This document shows positions 54,049 through 63,133 of a stretch of DNA of 64,000 nucleotides, piece by piece. This DNA is from Pseudogymnoascus destructans. Its lineage: Eukaryota > Ascomycota > Leotiomycetes > Thelebolales > Thelebolaceae. The stretch covers positions 908,501 to 972,500 of the forward strand of contig NW_020167525.1 in NCBI RefSeq assembly GCF_001641265.1, in the 5' to 3' direction. The notes beneath the pieces were generated by a model, which saw nothing but the letters and a program-made list of their open reading frames with translations, was not told the DNA's origin and searched no databases. The position numbers and the translations under genes are program-made. Each line of letters begins with the position of its first letter. Positions within the stretch are counted from its first letter, which is position 1.

Positions 54049-55632
54049 TGTGGTGATTCTATGATTGCCACAAAGCAAAGCTTTGCAAAGGCAAAGGTGG
54101 TTTGTTGTTGCTTAAGATGGAAATAAGAGGAAGAAAAGGGGAAGGAAAGGGGGAAAAAGGAATATATACACGCTATCCAATCGGCGGCACACGGCGATAA
54201 CGATAAGTAATCTACGACAAGTCTACTATATATGTCCGAGCTGCATTTCGAATTCGAAGCCATCACCACGTTCAATTCACAGTTTGAAGTCTAACAACAG
54301 AACATTCCGCGGTTGGACGTGGTAGTGCGGACGCCGTCGTCGATTATGGCCAACGGCAGGTGCTTATATCATTGTTTTCACTGTAGATTCTGGTTCTGGG
54401 CTGTCCTCTGCAGGTCAAGTCCTGCGATGAAGCTGATTAGACTGCAATGCATGCAAGTGCCGGGATAGCATGGATCAATCAACGGTATAAGAACGCAATA
54501 GTTGGAAAAACTCCATCATTTCTTTTTGCAGCCGAGAGGTCACATTGGACAAGACGTAACCACCTGGATGGGCGTGAATACAGACAACTATAAAGCTTCT
54601 TCAGATTCAAAGCATTCATCGTAAGTGGCCTTGCTGCTTCATTCAAGACTCTGTGCCTCAGCCAAGGCATCACCAGCTTCGGCTTCCAGATCAGAAGCAT
54701 CATATCATATCCCAGCTAGAAGAGCTACAAGGAGCGGGTTTTTCTCCTGGCGTACCAGTTCAGCTGGCACCTTAATCAACTAAACGTTGCCTTACTGTCA
54801 GGTGACTATGGCAAGTGAGCTGATACCCTTATATTGCAAAGTGATAACAATGACAACGATCATGACCTTTGTAAGACGATGCTCCAGCTCCTTTTCTGTC
54901 ACGTGCCATCTTTGGAGCTAGCATAACGTAGATCAGCACCCCTCTCCTCTACCTTCTTACCGTCAACACCTCCCCTCTCATCTCATCTCCATATCACCCA
55001 AGTGCTCAAGTCTATTCCCATATCTCTCTGTTCCATCTCTCTTCCATCTCTCTCCCATTTCTCACTTCACACCGCCCAAACTCTCCATTTTCCACCAAGG
55101 TATCCCCACAGCGGCCCGAACACCTCCGATCTTGCCCCGACTCCCGAGAAAGTGGCCTGATTTTTGGTCGTTACCTGCACCAGCCCAGCGCTGGTCTGGA
55201 CGCCCAAGCACCACCAATATAATCAGGTAGGGAAGGTGGCGGCATATCTCGATTTTTCGTCTCCTCCTCCTCCTCCTCCTCCTCCTCTCGTCACTCTCCC
55301 TCCTCTTCTCGTTACTGTACTCTTACTTCTTTGTGATTTTCAATTCCTGGTATACAAGGGTATACAAGGCTGCTCTCCGCCCTGAAAAAGTCTTGGTACA
55401 ATACATCTCTGTGCCGCGCTTATCCTGCGAGACAAACCACTGAGACAAGCCACTGAGACAAACCACTGAGACAAACCACTGAGACAAACCAAACCACGCG
55501 CTTCCTCATCTGTCTACCCCGCCACGACACACCACTCACGAACACACTGGTACCCCGCACACCTCACACCTCACACCTCACACGACACCTCACACGACAC
55601 CTCACCTCACCCAACAACCCAGCCCAAGAAAG
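54049..55632. other. Long intergenic, divergent genes
   Basis: Promoters of the decarboxylase and the carbonic anhydrase. No gene is supported. CTC/TCC-rich tracts lie at 54940-55080 and 55260-55300. Four to five ACTGAGACAAACC-type 13-14-base tandem units lie at about 55438-55493, and CACCTCACA repeats at 55558-55612, just before the start codon. Confidence 0.6.
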
Positions 55633-56539
55633 ATGTTCCCCGACGTCCACCGCGCTGCGCAGCGCCGCTACTCCATCCTCCCCGTCCCGAAGGACCTGAT
55701 CCCCAGTACGGGCGAGAGCAAAGCGCAGATCCTCTGGGTCGGGTGCTCGGACAGCTGGATCACCGAGACGGCGGCGCTGGATGTGCTGCCGCAGGAGACG
55801 TTTGTGCATCGGAATCTGGGGAGTGTGATGAGTAATGGGGATTTGAGCTCGGCGAGCGCGATTGCGTATTGTGTTGATTTGTTGGAGGTGAGTTGGTGGA
55901 TACCTGGAGTGGGGAGGTTGGGGTGGGGGGGGGTAAGAGGGGGAGTAAGAGGGGGGGTAAGAGGGGGGTAAGAGGGGGGTAAGAGGGGGGTTAAGAGGGG
56001 GGTTAAGAGGGGGGTTAAGAGGGGGGGGTGATGGAGGCTAATATGTGTGGGCGTGTAGGTGAAGCATATTGTCGTCTGCGGACACTACGACTGTGTACTA
56101 TTCAAAGAAGCCAGCGAGGCCCCAACAGCGATACACGGGTGGTACGAGTAAGTCCCCCCCCCCCTTCTCCCTTCTATCTACCAGTCCACTCGCTAACCCC
56201 AACCCCAGAGACCTCTCCCGCCTCCGCGCCGTCAACGACGCCCTCCTCCCCGACCTGGAGACGATACAGCGCGATCGCCATCTTGCGGAGGTGTACGTGC
56301 AGGCTGAGGTGGAGTGGTTGCGGTCGCAGCCGACGGTGGCGAAGGCGATTGCGGATCGCGGGCTGAAGGTGCATGCGTTTGTGTTTAATAAGGAGGAGGA
56401 GGCTTGTGTGAGGCTTGTGGAAGTGGGGGGGTGGGTGGCGGAGCCGAATGGGGGGCCGAATGGGGGGCCGAATGGGGGGCCGAATGGGGGGCCGAATGGG
56501 GTTGTTGCGTGGGAGGCTGGGGGTGTGAGGGAGAGATGA
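55633..56539 (+). CDS. Beta-class carbonic anhydrase-like protein
   Basis: Three exons, 55633-55887, 56059-56147 and 56209-56539, giving 224 residues in frame. The zinc ligands are seen as Cys and Asp in WVGCSDSW and His and Cys in VVCGHYDC; FVHRNLGSV is also typical. The enzyme hydrates CO2. Odd points are as follows. The Arg normally following CSDS (Asp-Arg dyad) is Trp. The C-terminus has five PNGG repeats (12-base units). Intron 1 is extremely G-rich. These suggest a diverged paralogue, and activity is uncertain. Confidence 0.88.
55925..56032 (+). repeat. G-rich tandem repeat filling intron 1 of the carbonic anhydrase gene
   Basis: Tandem GTAAGAGGGGGG/TTAAGAGGGGGG units of about 12 bases inside the 171-base intron. 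Runs of six or more G are spaced for G-quadruplex formation on the transcript, and each GTAAGA resembles a 5' splice site. Confidence 0.9.
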
Positions 56540-56696
56540 AAGATTGGGGAGGGGAGGTGGGGAAGGGGGGCATTCTGCATGGGAATGAATGGTGGAGGTA
56601 CAAATACCTTTAGATAGATGGAGATTGAGAGAGGACATGAAATTTATGCCAATATTATTTGGGTTCTAAGTTTGGATTTAATATTGAGTTGGTGTA
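56540..56696. other. Carbonic anhydrase 3' flank
   Basis: Presumed 3' UTR, then AT-rich sequence up to the first LTR of the right transposon block. Confidence 0.5.
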
Positions 56697-57053
56697 TGTT
56701 CCGGCCAACCGTGAGCTACACTCGCTTCTAAACATCAGAAAATCCAAGTCGTTAGAAGGCTGCTAAGCTCTATGAAGTACCTCATTCTACACTCTATAAC
56801 AGAATGAACAGCCGAACTACTATCTACGAACGCCAGCCTGTAATGACGAAATTAACTATGCTAGAGAAGGAGGTGGTCATGATGCCAGTCTAGGAAAGTA
56901 AGCTAGGTTGAATCTAAAGAGAGAAGAAGAAGAAAGGAAGGAAGAAGGTAAGGCTATTCCTAGCTATGCGCTTAGCGATCCCTTGTAACCTTAGTGGCTA
57001 CTATAGCTGCCTGTTCCCATAGTTGCTAGCTGCTATGATCTGCGATCGTAACA
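56697..57053 (-). repeat. 3' LTR of gypsy family A
   Basis: On the minus strand it begins TGTTACGATCGCAG and ends GGCCGGAACA (TG...CA, 357 bases). It is preceded by a polypurine tract, AGGGGGGAGGTAG (about 57054-57068), and the integrase remnant, so it is the 3' LTR of a minus-strand element. Confidence 0.7.
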
Positions 57054-57084
57054 CTACCTCCCCCCTAATTGAGATTGATCTCCT

Positions 57085-57565
57085 GATTAAGTCATTCTGG
57101 CTTCTGTGGGTATTTTCGGTAGAAAGCTTGTGTGAGTTTAGGTGCATTATTGAAATTTGCAGCAGGGTACCAAGTGTTGTCTAGTAGGTGGTTCTATGCT
57201 ACCATATAGAACAACTTCTCCTATAGGAGTTTAGAATCAAGGATTTTTTCAACTTCCCATTTAAGTTCATCCTCTATGATAATTAGAGGTGATGGTTCAT
57301 AGTGTTAGCCTTGTAGTACATCATTCAAATCAAGTCTTAACAAGTTGCTATGAAAAACAGGATGTATCTTCATACTTGCTAGTAGTTCTAGCTAATATGC
57401 CACTTGTCTAATTCGTTCTAGAATCTTAAATGGACCAACTTGCTTATGATCAAGCTTTCTAGATAGCCTCTAGGTTTTAATATTTCGAGTTAATAGTCAT
57501 ACTCTGTCTCTAATTTGATATCTTAGTGAAGCTTTTCTGTTCCGGTTTGCTACAGTCTCTATCTA
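57085..57565 (-). pseudogene. RIP-decayed integrase C-terminus/chromodomain, gypsy family A
   Basis: Minus-strand translation, with several in-frame TAA/TAG stops, gives recognisable blocks: DHKQVGPFKILERI, LASMKIHPVFHSNLL, then IIIEDELKWEVEKILDSK (chromodomain start), ending YRKYPQKPE. The stops lie at codons one CpA-to-TpA step from sense. Upstream parts are missing, cut off at the family B remnant. Confidence 0.75.
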
Positions 57566-57568
57566 GGT

Positions 57569-57725
57569 GTAACGCTAACTTCTAAACAATAGAAGACAGG
57601 TTTCTTATGTAAGGTTGACTTGACAGAGGAGGCAGGGGATTAAACACAAAGGCTTTTTAAGTAACATGTTATAGTATTGTAAAGAATACTATATTAAGTT
57701 GAGCACGAAGCTCCTATCTAAGGCC
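57569..57725 (-). repeat. Decayed 3' LTR fragment, gypsy family B
   Basis: Matches the terminal part of the family B LTRs at 60575 and 61385, with many transitions (for example GACTTCTAAATGATAG as AACTTCTAAACAATAG). It marks the 3' end of the left family B copy. Confidence 0.7.
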
Positions 57726-57899
57726 TAGTCCTATAGGTCAGCTAATTAAAGAAATTGCTAATACTTAAGTAGGGTGATGCCCACTTAATTGCTAAGCAGG
57801 TTGCACTGCTAACATGTCTTCTTCTAAACATACTAAAATCAAAGAACGTCTTGCTCTTTCCTAAAGGATATTAGCCACTAGCTTTGAGATGCTATCTTG

Positions 57900-58252
57900 C
57901 AGCTGTTGAGAAAAGAAACATATGAAATGTGTCGTATCTAATGACTCAAAACGATGTAGTAAGTGTGTTCGAGTTAACTCTTAGTGTGATGCTAGTGGTC
58001 CTTCTACTAGCGACTAGGACAAACTCGAACGTAAGGAGCGTCACCTATAAGAGGAGAAGGAGGAGGCGATGGCTAAGATTCAAGCAGCAACGTCTATTCT
58101 GTTCCTGTGCTAAGGACATGCTCCGTCATGGTCTAAAGACCATGGATAAGCTAAATGAAGCAGAGGAAAAGGAGCATAGGGAGGCAGAGGCCAAAGGGAC
58201 TCTCTTACACAGCCCTCCTACTACTGTCCCTAAGGGCGTCGCCCCTAACTAG
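57900..58252 (+). pseudogene. Decayed copy of the antisense zinc-cluster gene, left family B element
   Basis: Aligns by eye with the middle and end of the gene at 61626. KDMLRHGLKTMDKLNEAEEKE here corresponds to KDMLRRGLKTLDELDAAEEAE there. The cysteine region has been erased by transitions and small changes. Orientation and place (between integrase end and 3' LTR) are the same as in the right copy. Confidence 0.65.
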
Positions 58253-58885
58253 GACCTCTTTGGAGTCCTGTCTCCTATCTTCTTTAAACATTAGGGTGTT
58301 GACGGTGAAACGCCTCTTGTAGCTCTAGACAGCTAAGGTTTCCTACCATTTCCCATAAATTGTCCATAGGTTCATAACCTTTCTATTTGATCAAAAACTC
58401 TTCTTTGTGTCCTACTAACCTTCTGTCTAGGATCGCTTTGACTTTGTATTTAACGATCTTATTCTCTAGTTAGAGTTCTGTGTTAGTTGTAATTAGGGTG
58501 TTTCCTCTTGCTAGTTCTAGTAGTAAGACGTGAAAAACCAGGTGTATATCTTCTGTAATTAACTAAGCTGACTTTGTTTAATATTTTAAATGGTCCCAAT
58601 TTCTTAAAGTCCAACTTCGTACTTGGTCGTCGTTTTGATATGTCACGCTTGCACTTAAGAAAGATGTCCTAACACCTAACGCGTCAATGTTAAGCAGCTG
58701 ACTTCAAAGTGTTCTGCTACAGCCTTTAAGGTTGTAAATTGTCAATTGTTGTATGCCTCTATAGCTTCAGCCATATGCGCCTTAGTTTCCTAAACCCAAA
58801 GGCTTGTTCATCTCGCCATTGTTGTTTTTTTACAAGTTTGAAGTTACGAGGTGGGGTTTTGGTGACCATTACACCACCATGACCA
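58253..58885 (-). pseudogene. RIP-decayed integrase C-terminus/chromodomain, gypsy family B
   Basis: The sequence at about 58380-58640 aligns base by base with 63160-63440 of the open integrase, differing mainly by C-to-T and G-to-A. It no longer has an open frame. Confidence 0.75.
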
Positions 58886-59596
58886 TTACACCACCTCTAA
58901 CATTAGTCTATGCAGAGTCTTAGCTTCTTGTCCTTCTTTAGCACAAATAGTATTAGACTTCCTACTAGTGATGTCGATGGTCAAATGAACCTTTTCGCGA
59001 GGTTCATTTGACCATTTTTCTGGCTTGAGGAGTAACCGATGCTCCTTTAACTTCTGTAATACCTTCTGAACATGACCAATGTGTTCCGTTGGGTCTCCTG
59101 AGTAGACTAAGATATCGTCTAGGTAGACGATAACAAATACATCCAAGTATTCATGGAGAGCTGCATTCATGAGCCTCTGCATGGATGCTGGTGCATTTGT
59201 TAGACCAAAGGGCATAACCAAGTTTTCGAACAAGCCATAGCGGGTGCGGAATGCTGTTTTCCACTCATCCCCTTTCTTGATTCGAATCAGGTTATAGGCG
59301 CCTCTGAGGTCCAGCTTGGTAAATATCTTGGCTCCCTGGAACCGGTCGTGTAGTTCGTTTATCAAAGGTAAAGCATATCTATCTTTGATAGTGACATTAT
59401 TCGTTCCTCGATAGTCCACGCAGAGTCTTAGCTTCTTGTCCTTCTTTGGCACAAATAGTATTGGACTTCCTGCTGGTGATGTCGATGGTCGAATGAACCG
59501 TTTCGCGAGGTTCTCGTCAATGTATTCCTTCAGTACATCCAGCTCTGCTGCTGACATCTGATATATTGGTCCGAACAGTGGACTCTTTCCTTCCAT
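58886..59596 (-). pseudogene. Gypsy reverse transcriptase fragment, family B
   Basis: A 236-codon minus-strand frame. It covers the RT core: IRPSTSPAGSPILFVPKKDK, LRLCVDYRGTN, FTKLDLRGAYNLIRI, MPFGLTNAPASMQRLMN and the catalytic YLDD in VIVYLDDILVYSG. After HRLLLKPEKW the sequence jumps into a mutated repeat of its own upstream part (58912-59002 copies 59422-59512), so RNase H and the connection to integrase are lost. Confidence 0.85.
58977..59015. repeat. 15-bp inverted repeat at RT rearrangement junction
   Basis: ATGGTCAAATGAACC (58977-58991) is followed after nine bases by its exact reverse complement (59001-59015), precisely where RT coding sequence meets the displaced copy. Confidence 0.85.
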
Positions 59597-60574
59597 GATA
59601 GGTATCTCATGATCCTATGGTTGGTGCTTAGGAAGCGCCTCTTCCTTAGGGCCTTCCTAGAATAACTGCTTGTATTCCTTATACTCCACTAGTATACTCG
59701 TTAGTAAGGGTGCCTAGGCTAGGTCACCAAGCTCTATAGAGGTTGCATATGCCTCGCGTCAGCCCTAGGAGTTTCTCTCCCCTTCTTACGTCATGTCCGT
59801 TCGTTGATATGTGCACTAGCTCATCACAACTTTCTCTTTCTACTAGTCGATCTAGGGGTTGTGTTTCTTAAGCCACGGCACACTAAGGATGCATGCATGA
59901 TTGTCCATGTGTATGATATCAAACTGTATCGTTTCCTTGTGTCTGTGTAGCATGACCATTTCTAATAGGACCGTCTTGTAGGTCACCATTCTGTTGTTAG
60001 TTGAGATGGGCTTTCCATCTACAACCATTAATGGGTATAGGTCGGTCTTTAGTTGCATTCTAAAACCGTATGTGTCTGCTACTTTCTTTGTCATAAAGTT
60101 GCCTGTTACTCCTAAGTCTATTATAGCTTGGAGGTGTTGCTGTTATATCTTAGCAACCACATATAGCTGCATGCTGCCTGTTATGGCATATAGCTGGTTC
60201 ATACTAGGCCTGTCCTTGTCAGTCACTAGTGGCCTACTGTCATGGACTCCTAGTTTTTAAAATCATCAGAGGAGTATCCTTCATATTCGCCATATTCTAA
60301 TGGTTGTAAAACTAGTGTTACTTCTTTTCTTCGTTTCGTTTTAAGGCATAGGTGGTAGTGTGCTTCTAATGCTCATGTTTCCCCTTTCTCTTCTAGAATT
60401 GGTTCCTTGAATTTGTACTCATTTGCAGTCTAGATTTCTGCAAGCTGTGATACTTCGTATATCCCTCTTGTTCTAGTTGTTGTAATATTTGCAACAGGCT
60501 GTTTCGTCAAGCCTTATAGATCTATTTGTTAGGGTGGTATATGTCAGAGTCTCTATTCTGCAATAGCATCCTAG
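59597..60574 (-). pseudogene. Decayed protease/Gag part of family B
   Basis: A retropepsin-like segment is readable on the minus strand (59852-60140), through VTGNFMTKKVADTYGFR to HACILSVPWLKKHNP. The catalytic Asp-Ser-Gly reads Asp-Leu-Gly (60118-60110) and the next Ala reads Val, both explained by CpA/CpG-to-T changes. Gag homology further out cannot be read, because stops abound. PR, then RT, then IN on one strand is gypsy order. Confidence 0.7.
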
Positions 60575-61529
60575 TGTAACGCTGACTTCTAAATGATAGA
60601 AGGCACAGAGGTTCTCTTGCATAAAGGTTTACTTATCAGAGGAGGCAGGGGATCAGACACAAAGGCTTCAAGTAACACGTTACTAGTATATAACAAATAC
60701 TGTATTGAGTTGAGCACGAAGCTCCTATCTAAGGAAATACTATCTACTTATATAGTGGCGTCATGCCTAGTGGACTCCTGGGAACTCACTCGAGTCCTCG
60801 GAGTCCTGGACTCTTAGGATTCTTCTCATCATCCTGCGAGTCCGTCACGTGCCTAGTGGACTCCTGGGAACTCACTTGAGTCCTCGGAGTCCTGGACTCT
60901 TAGGACTCTTTGTTACGACGGAACAAGAAGGCTGGCCAACTACAGGACAGGAAGGAGGGAGGTCGCATGAGACCGGCCCTGGTACCTGGAGGGGCAGCGG
61001 GGAATAGTAGTTCCGAAAGTATCACGTGACGGACTCGCAGGATGATGAGAAGAGTCCTAAGAGTCCAGGACTCCGAGGACTCGAGTGAGTTCCCAGGAGT
61101 CCACTAGGCACGTGATGGACTCGCAGGATGATGAGAAGAGTCCTAAGAGTCCAGGACTCCGAGGACTCGAGTGAGTTCCCAAGAGTCCACTAGGCACGAC
61201 GCCACTATATAAGTAGATAGTATTTCCTTAGATAGGAGCTTCGTGCTCAACTCAATACAGTATTTGTTATATACTAGTAACGTGTTACTTGAAGCCTTTG
61301 TGTCTGATCCCCTGCCTCCTCTGATAAGTAAACCCTTACGCAAGAGAACCTCTGTGTCTTCTATCGTTTAGAAGTCAGCGTTACACTCTTCTCATCATCC
61401 TGCGAGTCCGTCACGTGATACTTTCGGAACTACTATTCCCCGCTGCCCCTCCAGGTACCAGGGCCGGTCTCATGCGACCTCCCTCCTTCCTGTCCTGTAG
61501 TTGGCCAGCCTTCTTGTTCCGTCGTAACA
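60575..61529 (-). repeat. Family B LTR shared by two tandem elements, interrupted
   Basis: On the minus strand it starts TGTTACGACGG at 61529 and ends GTTACA at 60575. Removing the nested LTR plus one target duplication (480 bases) leaves 475 bases, exactly the nested LTR's length. A polypurine tract, AGGGGAAGGGAGCGAG, abuts it at 61530-61545, so it is the 3' LTR of the right element. The left element's coding order places it also as that element's 5' LTR. Confidence 0.85.
60906..61390 (+). mobile_element. Nested solo LTR (family B, opposite orientation) with CTCTT duplications
   Basis: LTR 60911-61385 (475 bases, TGTTACGACGG...GCGTTACA) is flanked by CTCTT at 60906-60910 and 61386-61390. 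It contains an 86-base tandem duplication (61025-61110 and 61111-61196) and a TATA box (TATATAAG, 61206-61213). It splits a minus-oriented LTR of the same family. Confidence 0.93.
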
Positions 61530-61625
61530 CTCGCTCCCTTCCCCTGGGCATTCGTCTCGAATCCTATAAGTACGTCCATGTCCCCGGGACTCTGCTGCTC
61601 CTCAGTGAGTCCTTCAACATGCAAC

Positions 61626-63133
61626 ATGCCTACTGACACTGCCCGCAAACTCCAGGAACGCAACGATCTTGTCCGTCGAATAAAGAACCACGGATACGAA
61701 CTACCCGAAATGGATTCTTGCTCGAACTGCGTGAGGCGAAACATTACTTGCGTGTCGTCTCCAAATGATTCACGGCGGTGCGCCGAGTGCGTTCGTCGCA
61801 ACTTGAAAGAAAAGTGTGACTGTATGGGTCCTGAGCATCCCGACTGGGTGAAGCTCGAACGGGAGGAGGATCGCCTGGATCGCGAAGAGGAAGAAACCCT
61901 TTCGAAGTTACTTCGTCTGCGGAAGCAGAAACGCCTCATCCGAACCCGAGGTAAAGATATGCTCCGGCGAGGTTTGAAAACCCTCGACGAGCTTGATGCG
62001 GCAGAGGAGGCCGAACGTGTGGCTGCTGAGAAGCGTGACGCTGTTGAGGCTGAGTGTCATACTGACATTCGTTGCACTCAGTTTGCTATCAAACTCAAGA
62101 GCAAACTTAGAAATCTCCTCCTCAAACCTACAAGTCACCATACATATCTTGGCTTATCACACCAACAACAGAAGCAATACTACTCAACGATTGCTGCAAA
62201 CTCTTCTACTACATCTGTTTATGCTACATACATCACGGCATATCATTTGGACACTCATTGAACAAGTTATTAAGAAAATCTCCTCCTTAAGGGGGTGGGT
62301 CAATACTACCACATGGCATATCTCTACCAACTAGAGGCCTAGGAACATGAACGATAGCTCTAGAAGCTTCTACAACCCTCTATGATTCATTACACGTCAT
62401 CGCTCCTTAGTTACCCACAAGATTGGTTAAGTTATGACATAATTTGTCTATAGGTACTCTGACCTTGGACCTCCTTTTCACTTCCTATAGGCTAGGAACC
62501 CAAGAGATGGTTCTATGGGATTCTCTTACGTTCACTACATGATTAGCAAGCTAGTTGTGGGTCGCACTTGATTTCTAATACATTTACCAAGCCTGGTTAG
62601 TCATGGAAAGTCATGGAAAATGAGAGAACTACACTCCTTTGGCATAAATAGGATTGCCCTTTCCTTAAGAAAGGGCAAGCAGGCAATACAGTAAATCGAC
62701 TAGCACATACTTCTACGTCTTTTCCAAGCTTCCAAGCATTGATCTTGTTATTCTCTGTTTTTGAAAAGTCAGTGAGGTGCTAACCTCTGACTTACCCCTG
62801 AGTTCTCAGACTCAACATTTGTTGCAACTTGTCTAAACCACTTCACCACATTATACACCTGATTGCTGCGTTGTGGAATAGTCTAAGCTACAACCCTTTG
62901 GCTCTGTTTCCTAAGACAGTGTGTTGTCTTAGTAAATTCATCCCTTCCTTGGGTGGCTAGATTCTCATATCTGGTGCACCCACCATTACACTGAGGAACA
63001 GGCAGTTAGCGCTGCCTCCTCGTCTGTGACCGGGACCCTCGCTTCCTCCGATCCACTGGCCTACTCCCCTGCATCTTGGGATCAATGGCTGGCGGATGGC
63101 GGCGTCGATATTCCTCCAGCAGTTCTTTGCTGA
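61626..63133 (+). pseudogene. Antisense retrotransposon gene with Zn(II)2Cys6-like cysteines, split by an LTR
   Basis: Coding 61626-62054, then a 936-base LTR plus target duplication, then 62996-63133 in the same frame, about 188 residues before insertion. Residues 32-64 show six Cys in the pattern C-x2-C-x6-C-x9-C-x2-C-x8-C, which fits the fungal Zn2Cys6 cluster. A charged coiled-coil follows (EREEDRLDREEEETLSKLLRL) and then KDMLRRGLKTLDELDAAEE. It runs opposite to the pol genes, between the integrase gene and the 3' LTR, and its 3' end overlaps the integrase gene by 128 bases. As it stands, the frame runs into the LTR and stops at about 62261. I know of no assigned function. Confidence 0.75.
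62050..62995 (+). mobile_element. Solo LTR-like insertion, family C, with CTGAG target duplication
   Basis: The 936-base element 62055-62990 starts TGTCATACTGAC and ends CACCATTACA. CTGAG occurs immediately before (62050-62054) and after (62991-62995). It is the inverted counterpart of 1-914. No internal coding region, so it is a solo LTR or a small non-autonomous element. Confidence 0.9.

Noticed and set aside
60593..60817. 74-codon frame repeated in inverted form at 61143-61343
   Set aside because: Both are the same stretch of the family B LTR, not genes.
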